The translations under genes and the position numbers were made by a program. Of a stretch of 64,000 nucleotides of DNA, positions 1 to 11,950 are shown piece by piece. Within the stretch, counting starts at the first letter, position 1; each line of letters starts with the position of its first letter. This stretch comes from Panax quinquefolius (lineage: Eukaryota; Streptophyta; Magnoliopsida; Apiales; Araliaceae): NCBI GenBank assembly GCA_020205615.1, contig CM035170.1, positions 14,546,980 to 14,610,979 on the forward strand. The letters are read 5' to 3'. The notes below the pieces were generated by a model. It ran no database searches and had not been told where the DNA came from. It saw only the letters and a program-made list of their open reading frames with translations.

Positions 1-2374
1 ATTATTTTTGAATATTATGGAGTGAAATTGATATAATAGTTGTGGGTAATATTTATAAATTTTGCAAAGTACGCAAGTTGTTATATAATATTCGATTGGC
101 TCTGGAATATTCGTTTTAACAGGGAATATTAGTACAACGGCACAATCATTGGTGGACCCCACAATAGAATTATTATTGTCGGATTGAGAAAACGACAAAA
201 ATACTTTATGAAAATAAAGGCGGGAAGTTTTACTGCTAATCGTTGAAACACCAGTGTTAAAAGTACAATAATATGAATGGTCGTAGTAGAGTACGGTATT
301 GATTATTGATGCTTACGTGATATGTCACTCAGCTTTTGTTGGTATTATTAATGTAATAATACATAAAATATTTTATATAAAATAGAATACTTTTATAAAG
401 TTATCTGCTTTATTAGATAATAATTAGAATATATTATATTTTATTATGCATAGTGTTATTGCATAGTGCATAGTGCTGCATAGTGTTTGCATAGTAAAAA
501 ATCTTTTATAAAGTTATTCGTTTTATTAGATTATAAATAGAATATATTATATTTTATTTAAAATATTTTGCTTTAAATATGAATAGTCAGATTAAAGTAA
601 ATCAATCTCGACTGCTCATGAGTTAGTTACTATGCATTCCATTTTCTATACATAGAAGCTCATTCATTCATTATTTTCTTTACGAATTCACTTTGAAACT
701 CTAGAGAGATAAATTATAGAGAGAAAAGAAGAAAGTATTCGCTAATTCACTACTTATATATCCAAAGACTTCTTCTTCTTAAGGTAGGGAATATTATTTG
801 TTGTACTACTAAAGGGGTGTTATTCTTTCTTATTCATGAAGAGAAGCATTGTTATTCCATTGCTTATTATTACATTGGAATAACTTTATTATCTGTGATC
901 TACCCTATACTTGGTGACATTCTTCTATTATTCCGCCTTTACTATTATTACATTTGGAATATCCTGTTTGTGCGTTTACTGTGGGACTGATTCTGTCTTT
1001 ATTATTACATTGAATATCACATGCATCATGCGTTTTTACGTTCGGACTGGTTTCGCCTTTTATTATTATTCATTTGAATATCACATGCATGCGTTTCTGG
1101 CAGGACTGATTCCGCCCTTATTAGTATTACGTTGGAATAACATGTCTATGAGAAGTACCGCATGCATGGTGATTTACATTGTTATTCCATTCTTTATTAT
1201 TACATTGAAACATCCTCACTTGGTCTGAATTTCGCTTTGGCTTTGATTCCGTGATTTAGTATTACATTGGAATAACTTTGTCATCTGAAGTACCGCATGC
1301 ATGGTGATTTCTTTTGTTATTCCATTCTTTATTATACTCGGTTGGTTAAAGTTTTGACTTCTATACTCCATGAAATTAGTAGAATATCCTTGATATTTGC
1401 TCTTCATCCAGTATCTTTTCATGAAAATATTCTTCTGATCATTCTTGAATTTTACTCTACATAGCAGTATCATGTTGACAATTTGGACATTAGTAGTTCT
1501 TGGATAAAATAATTCTTGAACTTGTTTTATTGAATTCTTATATCATTGTCATCATCCTTATGTTTATATTTTGTTGAAAGTTATCTGTGGCACTGTAGTG
1601 CATAGATGGACTTGGTATGATTATGACTGGGGATTATTCGATTGTAATCATGGCCAGTAATGTTACAAATGATGTGGTAAAAGTTCTCATTGGCCCGTAG
1701 TGCATTGATGGACGATTGTTGGCATGATCATGACCATTAATGAATACACAAATATTCTTGGCCCGTAGTATGCATGGATAATTGTGGTCGTGACACTAAA
1801 GAATATTCTTGGCCAGTAGTGTGGGTGATTCGATGATGTGGAATATTTATTAAAAATTGAGTCTCGGCGATAATAAATGATGAAAAACCTTTTAATCATA
1901 AAAGATAGTAGATTTTATTTTCTACTTGACTCTTTTAATGGATTGCTTGTTCATTGCAGCTAAACTTGATGTCTATTATATTTTATCGGTTTAACATTGT
2001 TGGAGACTAATGATAATTTATTACGTATTATCTTAGTCATAATATTTCTTCTTGGGCTAGTTGAGCTCACCCTTCCTTTCACTTTGCTTTTCTTGAAAAT
2101 GAGAATATAGTTGAGACAAGTCGGAAGCGGAGTGATGGTCCGGAGGATAGCATTAGTAGTCCTCACTATTTTGTAAAATAGTGTGATAATAATTGTAATG
2201 AGGACTCCTTTTGAGTTTGTATAATCTCATTAGATAATATTTGTATTCAAACTCACGGTTTATGTTTTGTCGTATTGTACCTAATAGTTGTATTAGTAAG
2301 TTGTATTTGAATTCTGTACCATGTATTTGGCGACCCAAGATGGGTGATGTATACCTAATTTTGGGGGCGTCACA
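1..2374 (+). repeat. Element A 5' LTR (left end outside window)
   Basis: It matches the 3' LTR at 7181-9143 along its length and ends in GGGGGCGTCACA directly before the primer-binding site. Inside it are a TATA-like box (647-656), a donor-like site (784), GGAATATCC modules (about 840-1330) and GTAGTG-loop hairpins (about 1580-1830). It is about 450 bp longer than the 3' LTR, because the segment around 1130-1495 is absent from the 3' copy. Confidence 0.93.
647..790 (+). promoter_or_regulatory. Element A 5' LTR core promoter and leader donor-like site
   Basis: CTATACATAG (647-656) aligns with the perfect CTATAAATAG of the other LTRs, so it is a TATA box with one substitution. AG-rich DNA follows, then AAGGTAGGG with GT at 784-785. 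The same spacing is found in all LTRs of the window. Promoter use is inferred from family architecture; transcription was not observed. Confidence 0.6.
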
Positions 2375-2376
2375 GT

Positions 2377-2388
2377 TGGTATCAAAGC
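2377..2388 (+). other. Element A primer-binding site (tRNA-iMet)
   Basis: TGGTATCAAAGC starts 2 bases after the LTR terminus. It matches the common plant TGGTATCAGAGC site, complementary to the 3' end of initiator tRNA-Met, with one substitution. Confidence 0.88.
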
Positions 2389-2560
2389 CGGGTTATGATC
2401 CTTGGCTAAGATGTGAGACTAAAACTAGGAGGGGAGAGACGGGGAATTCCTTCGCTAGTAGGACCTACTTAAATTTATTTTGTATTTAAATTGGTTGGTC
2501 AGAGTTTAGAGATATTATGTTACATGTCAATTAACCTTTGTTTTGTGGCAGTATCTGAAA

Positions 2561-3650
2561 ATGACATCCGAAAATGTTGAGAATAGCAATGGAGCACAAG
2601 AGACCGTTGAGTCTGCACATATCAATAATCAGGAGAATGTGCATCAGGAAGGCGACAATCCTCATGCAAACAACAACACTGACCAAATAATGAATGATGG
2701 ATTGTTTAGAGGCTTTATGCAATTCATGCAACAGCAGGTGAGAGCGACTCCTGTCCAAAATGTAGGTGGAAACATTGGAAAATCTCGGGCGGTCATCACT
2801 AAACAGTTCAAGGAGCTGGGACCACCGAAGTTTAAGGGAGAGCCAAAACCACTTATGGCGGAAGCATGGATAAAACAGATCACCAAGATATTTGATGTCT
2901 TGGGATGCTCCGAGGAGCAAAGGTTCCCTTTGCCTTTATGCCGCCGCCGATTCTTGGTGGGAATCGGTAAAAGCGTACTCGAGATGTCTTGGGAGAAGTT
3001 CCAAGAGTCATTCAACGACAAATACTTTCCCGAAAAGTATTCGTCACATGAAGGAGGTGGAGTTTATCAAATTGGAGCAAAACAATATGACTGTATCGCA
3101 ATACGGGCAAAATTTGCGGAGTTATCCCGGTTTACGTCCCACTTGGTGGATAATGAAGAAGAGAATGGCGCGAATGTTTTTAAGAGGTTTGAAGCGGGAG
3201 ATCGTCCAACATCTTATTTCTCATAAACGCGTGTTTGTATTCGGATGTTGTAAATAGGGCTCGATTGGTGGAGCGCGATAACGAGTCAACGCAACCAAAA
3301 AGAGAAAGCACCGGCAGAAATGATAATACCGGTGAGAGCGATCATCGAAGCGGTGACAACAAGCATGGATTTTAATAAACGGGCGAAAAATGGTAACCAC
3401 TTCAAAGGTAATCGAGGCAAAACAATAAGAATGGACATTTCAAGAAGACGAGATTCAACAATGATGGAAAGACGTCGACCAAAGACCCGTTGTTAAGGAA
3501 GGAGAAAGACCACCTATCATATGCTTCAAATGCGAAGGGAGGGACACATCACCCAAATTGCGTGATGCCGTCAAAGCATGTTATAATTATGGAAGAAAGG
3601 TCACTTAGCTCAATTTTGTCGTTCACCAGAAGATAAATTCAACTAGGATG
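2561..3650 (+). pseudogene. gag: Element A gag (capsid and zinc knuckles), broken
   Basis: Gag forms the virus-like particle. The ATG at 2561 is the start shared with element E and lies 10 bases after a TTTTGTGGCAG acceptor-like site. The capsid region carries ETW-like and KQITKIFDVLGC motifs near residues 110-125, then MSWEKFQ. Frameshifts near 2930-2990 and 3030-3110 throw the second half out of frame. The zinc-knuckle region (about 3520-3630) is also frameshifted, and the second knuckle reads CYNYG, with tyrosine where the second cysteine should be. Confidence 0.85.
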
Positions 3651-3690
3651 GAGGCACCAAAGGTTTGTCCCGGAAAAAGTCAAACCGGTA

Positions 3691-4392
3691 GTGCAAGGGG
3701 AGAGCGTTTGTTGTGACCTCCTAGAAGCAAGGAACCCGAATGAGGTCATCACGGGTAAGCTTATCATAAACTCTAGCGAAGTCTACACTTTATTTGATCT
3801 GGGTTCTACCCATTCTTTTATTTCTCCTACTTGCGCTCAACGATTAAATTTGACTCCGGAGAAATTAGACTTTGACTTATCTGTGGAAACTCCGTTGGGA
3901 GAAACCTTCATTACATCCACGGTTTATAAGTCTTGTTTGGTTCAAGTTGGTACCCACATTACACATGTCGATCTTATTGCATTAAAAATACTTGCATTTG
4001 ATGTAATTCTAGGGATTGATTGGTTAACTACTCATCATGCAAAAATTGATTGTTTTCGTAAGGTTGTTAGCTTTCATATTCCTAATCGACCTATTATGCG
4101 AATTCAAGCAACCAAATCATTAAAATCAATAACTGTCATCTCAAGCCATAAAGCTATTCGTTTATTGAAAAATGGATGTCAAGCTTTCTTAGCTCATGTC
4201 ACAGATCTAAACAAAAATACGTCAGTTTTGAATAATATTTCTATTGTTAATGAATTTCCTGACGTATTCCCTGAAGAACTTCATGGCCTACCCCAGAGCG
4301 TGAAATTGAATTTTGTATCGACCTTGAACCCGGTACAAAACCCATTTCTAAATCCCTATATCGAATGGCTCCTATTGAACTTCAGGAGTTAA
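3691..4392 (+). pseudogene. Element A aspartic protease and linker to RT
   Basis: This is the retroviral-type aspartic protease that cleaves the Gag-Pol polyprotein. The active-site region reads LFDLGSTHSF (codons around 3790-3820), so the catalytic DTG triad has become DLG. GIDWL, the family's second conserved block, lies near 4012. The frame runs through the linker and ends before RT begins in a different frame. It is unlikely to be active. Confidence 0.85.
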
Positions 4393-4410
4393 AAACTCAA
4401 CCTCAAGGAA

Positions 4411-5300
4411 TTGTTAGACATTGGCTTTATTTGTCCTAGTACTTCTCCTTGGGGTGCTCCTGTTCTATTCGTGAAGAAGAAAGATGGGAGTATGCGACTT
4501 TGTATTGATTATCGGGAGTTGAATCATGTCACCATCAAAAATAGGTACCCATTGACACGTATTGATGACTTGTTTGACCAGTTGCAAGGAGCCAAATTCT
4601 TTTCAAAGATTGATCTTCGTTCCAAATATCACCAATTGAAGATTAGAACCGATGACATTCTAAAGACGGCTTTTAGAACTCAGTACGGGCATTATGAATT
4701 CCTAGTCATGTCCTTTGGATTGACTAATGCTCCTGCTGCTTTCATGGATATGATGAACCGAGTATTCAAGGAATATTTGGATCACTTTGTGGTCGTCTTT
4801 ATTGATGACATCCTCATATATTCCAAAACCCGTGAAGATCATGAAAGCAACACTTAAGGTTGATACTCCAAAAAGCTTATTGAATATAAGCTTTATGTCA
4901 AGTTGAAGAAATGCGAGTTCTGGCTTGAGGAAGTAGCATTCCTTGGGCATGTGGTATCAAGTCATGGAATATCTATTGACCCAGCAAAGATTGAAGCTAT
5001 TCAAAGCTGGGAGCAACCTAAATCGATGAATCAAATGCGTAGCTTTCTCGGCTTAGCTGGTTATTATCGGAGATTCGTAGAAGGGTTTTCTCGAATCGCT
5101 ACTCCACTAACTCAGCTGACTCGGAAAGACACAAAGTTCGGTTGGAGCGAGGAATGTGAGAAGAGTTTTCAAGAACTCAAGAAGAGATCGATTTACTGCT
5201 CGACAATACCATCCGGTTCGGAGGGATTTGTCATCTACATGATGATTCGGCAAAGGGTTAGGATGTGTTCTCTCATGCAATGGGAAAGTCATAGCCTTTA
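4411..5300 (+). pseudogene. pol: Element A reverse transcriptase and connection region
   Basis: RT fingers and palm are visible: [19 protein letters not shown] near 4469, [11 protein letters not shown] near 4540, the catalytic VFIDD at 4795-4809, and [10 protein letters not shown] upstream of it. A frameshift at about 4855 separates this from the continuation at 4903, which holds the [11 protein letters not shown] connection motif near 5043. The region is almost full length, making it the best RT of the plus-strand copies. Confidence 0.9.
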
Positions 5301-5588
5301 TGCCTCATGATAACTCAAAGAATATGAGAGGAATTATCCTACTCATGATCTAGAGTTGGCAGCTGTTGTCTTCGCACTAAAGATTTGGAGGCATTACTTA
5401 TATGGGGAGAAAGTGGAGATCTTCTACGGATCATAAAAGCCTCAAATATTTCTTCACTCAAAAGGAACTTAACATGCGACAACGACGTTGGCTTGAATCT
5501 GTTGAAAGATTATGATCATACCATCCAATACCATCCTGGAAAAGCGAACGTGGTAGGCGGCGAGTTGAGTAGAAGATCATATGCGTAA
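5301..5588 (+). pseudogene. Element A RNase H remnant
   Basis: RNase H removes the RNA strand during reverse transcription. The C-terminal block HTIQYHPGKANVV is readable near 5518-5556, and upstream [14 protein letters not shown] sequence appears in another frame at about 5350. Several frameshifts interrupt it. The ending, where relatives read [11 protein letters not shown], is altered to GGELSRRSYA. Confidence 0.8.
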
Positions 5589-5806
5589 TGCGAGTGCAAT
5601 ATTGTTAACGTAAAGGCCCATTTTGTATGACTTGCTAAGGATGGAGATAGAGATAAAGACTCTGGGGACCCACGTGATGATGGCAAATATACTGAGTAGA
5701 ACCGACTTTAATTGATAAAATTAAAGTTTGCTCAAGTTCTGATTCGGGAGTCGATGCGTATGAGGAAGAAAGTGCAAGAAGGTGCGATCTTAGGAAGCAA
5801 GAATCG

Positions 5807-7137
5807 ATGAAGAAGGAATACTTGAGTCAACTCCGGACTTTGTGTTCTAACGACCACGATTTAAAGTATAAAATCATGATGGAGGCGCACAACACACCGC
5901 TTGCAATCCATCTTGGGAGTACCAAAATGTATCATGATCTTCAACATACATTTTGGTGGGGCAATATGAAGAGAGATAAGCGTTGTTTATCTCAAGGTGT
6001 CTAACGTGTCAACGAGTCGGCGGAGCATCAAGTACCAAAAGGTCCATTGGAACCACTTGAAATTCCGAATGGAAGTGGGAGCACATTACCATTGATTTAG
6101 TTTCTTCGGTCTTCCCAAAGTTTCTCAAGGCATAGATGCGATTTGGGTCATTGTTGATAGATTGACCAAGTCGCTCATTTCTTACCGATCGAGAAACTTA
6201 TACACTTGAATGTCTTGCTCGTATGTACATAAACGAGGTTGTAAGATTGCATGGTATGCCAAAGTATCCATAGTTTCTGATCGAGACCCAAGATTCACTT
6301 CGCGATTTTGGGTTAGTTTGCAAAAAGCTATGGGCACGATTCTGATTTAGCTTCGGCATATCATCCTCGGATGGACCAGACAATGGAGAGGACTATTCAA
6401 ACTCTTGAAGATCTATTAAGACTCTGTGTCCTTGATTTTAAGGGAAGTTGGGACAAGTTCTTACCATTGGTGGAGTTTTCCTATAACAACAGTTATCAAG
6501 CAAGTATTGGAATGGCTCCATTCGAAGCGTTGTATGGAAGAAAGTGTCGTTCTCCAGTATGTTGGGATGAGGTGGGTGAAGCAACGTTGTTAGGACCAGA
6601 GTTGGTACGTATGACTACGGAAAAGATTCAAACGATCCGGCAACGTATAAAAACCTCACAAGATCGACAAAAGAGTTATGCTGATCTTCATCGAAAGGAC
6701 GTGGAATTCGATATAGGAGATCATGTGTTGTTACGTGTTGCTCCATGGAAATGAGTTACGAGATTTGGAAAGAGAGGAAGCTCAATCCTCGATTCATCGG
6801 CCCATTTTTAATCCTTGATCGAGTAGGAACTGTGGCCTATAGACTCGCTTTACCGCCAAGTATGTCTCGTGTTCATAACGTTTTTCACATATCCATGTTA
6901 CGTAAATATGTAGAAGACCCGAACCACATTATTGAGTTGGAACCGGATGAAATAGCGAAAGATTTGACGTATGAAGAGGTTCATGTTCAAATCTTGGATA
7001 AGAAGGAACATATTCTACGCACCAAGGTTATACCTCAAGTCAAAGTTTTGTGGAGAAACCACAATGTTGAGGAAATGACTTGGGAGTTAGAATCTGAAAT
7101 GAAATCAAGGTATCCTTACCTCTTGACATACCAGTAA
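5807..7137 (+). pseudogene. Element A integrase with C-terminal chromodomain
   Basis: Integrase inserts the cDNA. In several frames one sees the N-terminal zinc-binding region ([17 protein letters not shown]), catalytic-core pieces (DRDPRF coded at about 6279-6296, [13 protein letters not shown] near 6385), the GPF module (RFIGPFLILDRVGTVAYRL) and a terminal chromodomain (KVLWRNHNVEEMTWELE) ending with TAA at 7135-7137. The HHCC finger and core carry frameshifts between 5990 and 6370. The chromodomain sequence is what places the family in the Tekay/Del clade. Confidence 0.9.
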
Positions 7138-7164
7138 TGCGTACCTAATTTCGAGGGCAAAATT

Positions 7165-7180
7165 TCATAAGAAGGGAGAT
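7165..7180 (+). other. Element A polypurine tract
   Basis: CATAAGAAGGGAGAT abuts the 3' LTR start TGTAAAACCC at 7181. It is the expected plus-strand primer site and aligns with AAGGAGGGGAGAT in B, E and H. Confidence 0.85.
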
Positions 7181-9143
7181 TGTAAAACCCAACTTTTGAA
7201 TAAAGATGAATTTTCTATAAATATTATTTTTGAATATTATGGAGTGAAATTGATATAATAGTTGTGGGTAATATTTATAAATTTTGCAAAATACGCAAGT
7301 TGTTATATAATATTCGATTGGTTAGGGAATATTCGTTTTAACGGGGAATATTAGTACAATTGCACAATCATTGGTGGACCCCACAACGGAATTATTGTCG
7401 ATTGAGAAAACGCAAAAATAATACTTTATAAAAATAACGGCGGAAGTTTTACTGTTAACTAGTTGAAACACCGGTGTTAAAAGTACGATGTCTGGCATTG
7501 GTTATATAGTAGCACACATGGTATTGATTATTGATGCTTACGTGATAAGTCACTCGGTTTTGTTGGTATTATTAATGTAATAATACGAAAAATCTTTTAT
7601 ATAAAAATGTAATACTTTTATAAAGTTATCTTTTTTATTAGACAATAATTAGAATATATTATATTTTATTATGCATAGTGTTTGTATAGTGCTCAGATAG
7701 TGTTTGCATAGTAAAATCTTTTATAAAGTTATTCGTTTTATTAGATTATAAATAGAATATATTATATTTTATTTAAAAGATTTTGCTTTAAATATGGACC
7801 GTCAGATTAAAGTAAATCAATCTCGATCGTTCATGAGTTAATTACTATGCATTCCATTTTTCTATAAATAGAAGCTCATTCATTCATTATTTTCTTACGA
7901 AATCACTGAAACTCTGGAGAGATAAACTATAGAGAGAAAGAAGAAAGTATTCTGCTAATTCACTACTTATATATCCAGTACTCTTCTTCTTAAGGTAGGG
8001 AATATTATTTGTTGTACTCGTAAGGGGTGTTATTCTTTCTTATTCATGAAGAGAACTGTTGTTATTCCATTGCTTATTATTCTGTTGGAATAACCTGTAT
8101 ACGCGGTCTACCCTATACTTGGTGACATTCTTTTATTATTCCGTCTTTACTATTCTGTTGGAATATCCTGTTTATGCGTTTTACGCCGGACCTGATTCCG
8201 TCTTTATTATTCTGTTGGAATATCCTGTCTGTGCGTTTTACGCCGGACCTAATTCCGTCCTTATTATAATTCCTGGATAAAATAATTCTTGAACTTGTTT
8301 TATTGAATTCTTATATCATTGTCATCATCCTCATGTTTATATTTTGTTGAAAGTCATCTGTGGCCTGTAGTGCATAGATGGACTTGGCATGATTATGACC
8401 GAGGATTATTCAATGTAATCATCATAATAGTAATGTTACAAATGATGTGGTAAAAGTTCTCATTGGCCCGTAGTGCATTGATGGACGATTGTTGGCATGA
8501 TCATGACCATTAATGAATACACAAATATTCTTGGCCGTGAGTGCATGGATAATTGTGGTCGTGATACTAAAGAATATTCTTGGCCGAAAGTAGGGGGTGA
8601 TTCAATGATGTGGAATATTTATTAAGTTGAGTCTTAGTGATAATTGATGATGAAAAACCTTTTAATCATAAAAGATAGTAGATTTTATTTTCTACTTGAC
8701 TCTTTTAATGGATTGCTTGTTCCGCTGCGCTTAAACTTGATGTCTATTATATTTTATCGCTTTAACATTGTTGGAGACTAATGATAATTTATTCGCATTA
8801 TCTTAGTCATAATATTTCTTCTTGGGCTAGTTGAGCTCACCCTTCCTTTCACTTTCTCTTCTTGAAATGAGAATATAGTGGGACGAGCCTCGGGAACGGA
8901 GTGATGGTCCGGAGAATAGCATTAGTAGTCCTCACTATTCTGTAAAATAGTGTGATAATAATTGTAATGAGGACTCCTTTTGAGTTTGTATAATCTCTAG
9001 TAGATAATATTTGTATTCAAACTCACAGTTTATATTTTGTCGTATTGTACACGACAGTTTTATTAGTAAGTTGTATTTGAATTCTGTACCATGTATTTTC
9101 GACCCAAGATGGGTGATGTATACCTAATTTTGGGGGCGTCACA
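7181..9143 (+). repeat. Element A 3' LTR
   Basis: It starts TGTAAAACCC after the purine tract and ends GGCGTCACA at 9143; the next bases, GTTAT, are the presumed target duplication. It is 1,963 bp long. Near 8275 it jumps from the GGACC modules straight to the sequence that lies at about 1495 in the 5' LTR, a deletion of roughly 370 bp or more. Confidence 0.93.
7862..8001 (+). promoter_or_regulatory. Element A 3' LTR TATA box and donor-like site
   Basis: A perfect CTATAAATAG at 7862-7871 is followed by an AGAGAG-rich leader and TTAAGGTAGGG with GT at 7995-7996, 133 bp downstream. In the 3' LTR this promoter would read outward into the LTR of B. Confidence 0.6.
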
Positions 9144-10360
9144 GTTATAAAATATTAATTATTGTCAGGGAATATTCGTTTGGTCGTGGAATATTTTTAC
9201 TGTCGAGGAATGTTCGTACGACGACGCAGCCTTGTGTGGGCCCCATAATGAAAAACGATTGGATGAAAAAAACGATAAGTATAAGTTGTTTATAAATAAT
9301 GGCGTAGTTATTACAAGTATCACTTGTTGGAATACCCCTATGGTTAAAACACAAGAATACACGCTTGTCAAGCACAAGAAGATGTACAGTATTGCACCAA
9401 TTATTGATTCTTACGTAAGAAGGCACTACTCAATAATCGTTACAGTAATTACTGTTAAGTATTTGATTATATTGATTCAACAATTGCTGCGTTGATATTT
9501 TATATTACTGTTGTTTCAATAATTGTCACTACACAGTATTTTCTATTATCGGAGCAATAATTCATATTATCTGAATAATATTATTAGATAACATTATTGG
9601 CAATGTCTAGAAAGTTCTGTCTAAGGAGAGGTTTGGTCATCTAATTGCGCTACAAGAGAGAGAGATCCTTATTGAAAGCCCCTCTTTCCAGGAACGACAC
9701 GGTTGCAAGATCGTGATTCGTAATATTATTTGTGAATAATTAATTATTGATTTATATGATGAGGAAAATATTAATTTTATGTGGATATAGATAGAGAAAA
9801 TTTTAATGTGACAATTGTTGAAAATTAATATTTTATCTTTTTCTGATAAAATAATTCATTTAAATATATTATTATATTTTAATAATATAATAATGGTGAT
9901 ATTTTTATAATGAATGTGGGATATATGACTATATGAGGAGGAAGAGTATTTTTGTTGTATTAAATGATTAACACATGTTTTGTTAGTCGGTGGACCCCAT
10001 TTCTTAATTGAAATTTGATTATAGCTTGTAAAATCGCCCGTTTATGGATTTCGGTCAATTTCTGTTTGGAATTTGGAAAAACTTAAACTTACAAAGTTGT
10101 AGAGAATAAAATTTCCTATGGAAAGGACATGTGGTTCAAATTTTTCTGACAAAAGGGCTATTTATTATGAAATATTGAAGTTCCGAAGTTCCGAAATAAT
10201 TAATTTTTGGAAGTTTTAATTATTTATTTTATGAAAAACGTTTTTGGTGTGTTTGGCACATGTGTGGCTGATGTTTTGAATCAGTGGAGGTGTGCGTAGG
10301 AATTTATAATATATATTAATATTTTATTAAATTTTCTGCTTTGGTGTTCTAAGCATTTTT

Positions 10361-10553
10361 CTATAAATAGGGTGCTTAGGTTATAATTGAAAATCACATC
10401 AGAAACTGAAGTTTTCTCTCTCTTTCTCTCTCTATATTATCGAGTGTATTCTTGTGAGTATTTTGATACTTTGAGGGTTGCTATACGGTGCAAGTTTCCT
10501 TCAGCACTATATCCAGTATTCCAGTCAGAAGTACTGTCATTTCGAGGTAAGGG
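10361..10553 (+). promoter_or_regulatory. Element B 5' LTR TATA box, CT-rich leader and donor-like site
   Basis: CTATAAATAG (10361-10370) is followed by a CT-repeat tract (about 10412-10434), typical of plant Y-patch or initiator sequence, and then by TTCGAGGTAAGGG with GT at 10547-10548. GAG|GTAAGG is close to the plant splice-donor consensus. Confidence 0.6.
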
Positions 10554-10648
10554 ATATTTTTTTTAAATGATATTATTTCTTTCAATATCATTATGTCAGA
10601 ATATTGGTAAGATTTTTCTTGTGAAATTCTGGTCTTTTTATGTCAGAA

Positions 10649-10845
10649 TTACTATTCACGAGTTACTATTCATGAGTTACTATTCACGAGTTACTATTCA
10701 TGAATTACTATTCACGAGTTACTATTCACGAAGCATTATAATTTTTCTTGTGAAATTTCTACCTTTTAGTGTCGGAGTTACTATTCACGTATACGACACT
10801 ATTCACGTATACGGCACTATTCACAAATACGACACTATTCACAAA
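10649..10845 (+). repeat. TACTATTCACGAG minisatellite in the LTR of B
   Basis: About six tandem 14-bp units of TTACTATTCACGAG type, a 45-bp spacer, then four ACTATTCACGTATACG-like units ending in ACTATTCAC. The 3' LTR of B has the same two blocks at about 16489-16688 with indels. Units differ mainly as CACGAG/CATGAG, a C/T difference at a CG site. Confidence 0.85.
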
Positions 10846-11764
10846 AAAATTAAATTTTCTTTTCTGTGTCCAAGATTGTCTGTTATGGTTCCTATCTTTG
10901 ATTGGATCTATGTTTTGATCTTCATTTTTGAATTCTGCTCCACAATAGTTTTTTTTACGGAGTATTTTTGAACATGGATGAACCGAAGTACGAATCCTTA
11001 ATATTTGTTCTTTTGTCTCACTTGGTTCGTTTTCTTTAAAATATATTTTTCATCATCCTCAGTCCTAAATGATGATATTACTGATTATCTTTGGCCTGTA
11101 GTGCAAAGATGAATGATTTTATAATGAATATCTTTGGCCCATAGTGCAAAGATGAACAAGTGTTAAGATGAACATGACCGGCTGATTAATATCTTTGGCC
11201 TATAGTGCAAAGATGACTATTTGATTCAAGATGTATATTGATTGATGTTACAGGGATAAAATATCGATGATGGACTTTTAAATTCATAGATGATAGTAGA
11301 TTTCATTCTCTACTTATCTCTTCTAATGAATTATTGTTTTCGATGCAGTTGTTGATCTAAAACTTGTTGTCTATTGTATTCTATCAGATTTTACCCTGTT
11401 GAGGGCTAACGATAATTTGTTGTACATTATCTTAGTCATAATATTCTTTACTGGGCTAGTTGAGCTCACCCTTTTCCTTTTTGTTCCATTTTTCTTCTCA
11501 AGAGGCGAGAATATAACGGGAACTAGTCGGGGTGTGGAGTGATGGTTCAAGACAGTGGTTTTAGTAGTCCTCACCATTTTTGTAAAATAATGTATCAATA
11601 ATTGTAATGAGAACTTATTTGAGTGTGGATATTGTCTAGATGACAATATTTGTATTTAAACTCATAGTTTTTATGTTGTATTAATAAAGTTGTAGTTGTT
11701 TCTATACCATGTATTTTGACGACTCAGAATGGGTGTTGTATACCTATTTTGGGGGCGTCACAAT

Positions 11765-11776
11765 TGGTATCAGAAC
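11765..11776 (+). other. Element B primer-binding site
   Basis: TGGTATCAGAAC starts 2 bases after the LTR end and matches the tRNA-iMet site with one change. The trailing TTAGGGATATGATC is shared with C, D, E and H. Confidence 0.87.
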
Positions 11777-11950
11777 TTAGGGATATGATCTCTGGCGGAT
11801 ATCGGGGAATAGAACTAGGATGGGAGAGACGAGTATATCCTTCGCTAGTGTGTCCTACCTAAGCTTATTTGTTGGTCGGTCATAATATAGGGATATTATG
11901 TGATATGTTAATTTGTTAAATTAACCCTTGTTTTATGGCAGTATTTGAGA

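Larger units (their letters stand above)
1..9143 (+). mobile_element. Element A: Ty3/gypsy chromovirus (Tekay/Del type), nested in the 5' LTR of B
   Basis: The order LTR, tRNA-Met primer site, gag, protease, RT, RNase H, integrase with chromodomain, purine tract, LTR defines the element and its clade. About 42 bp of the 5' LTR lie left of the window, judged by alignment of position 1 with 7223 in the 3' LTR. The right flank GTTAT (9144-9148) matches the sequence at the equivalent point of B-type LTRs (GGTTATAAAATATT), so A is inserted in the LTR of B. It is the only plus-strand copy here that keeps all coding domains, but every frame is broken. Confidence 0.93.
9144..11762 (+). repeat. Element B 5' LTR, right part
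   Basis: It aligns with the 3' LTR from about 14984 to its end and terminates GGGGGCGTCACA before the primer site. It contains a heat-shock-element-like AGAAAGTTCT (9609-9618), a TATA box (10361), TACTATTCACGAG repeats (10649-10732) and related ACTATTCAC repeats (10778-10845), and three ATCTTTG/CAAAGAT hairpins at about 11090-11220. Confidence 0.92.

Noticed and set aside
2377..2400. tRNA gene fragment
   Set aside because: Only the 12-18 bases complementary to the tRNA-iMet 3' end are present, at the position of a primer-binding site; no cloverleaf follows.
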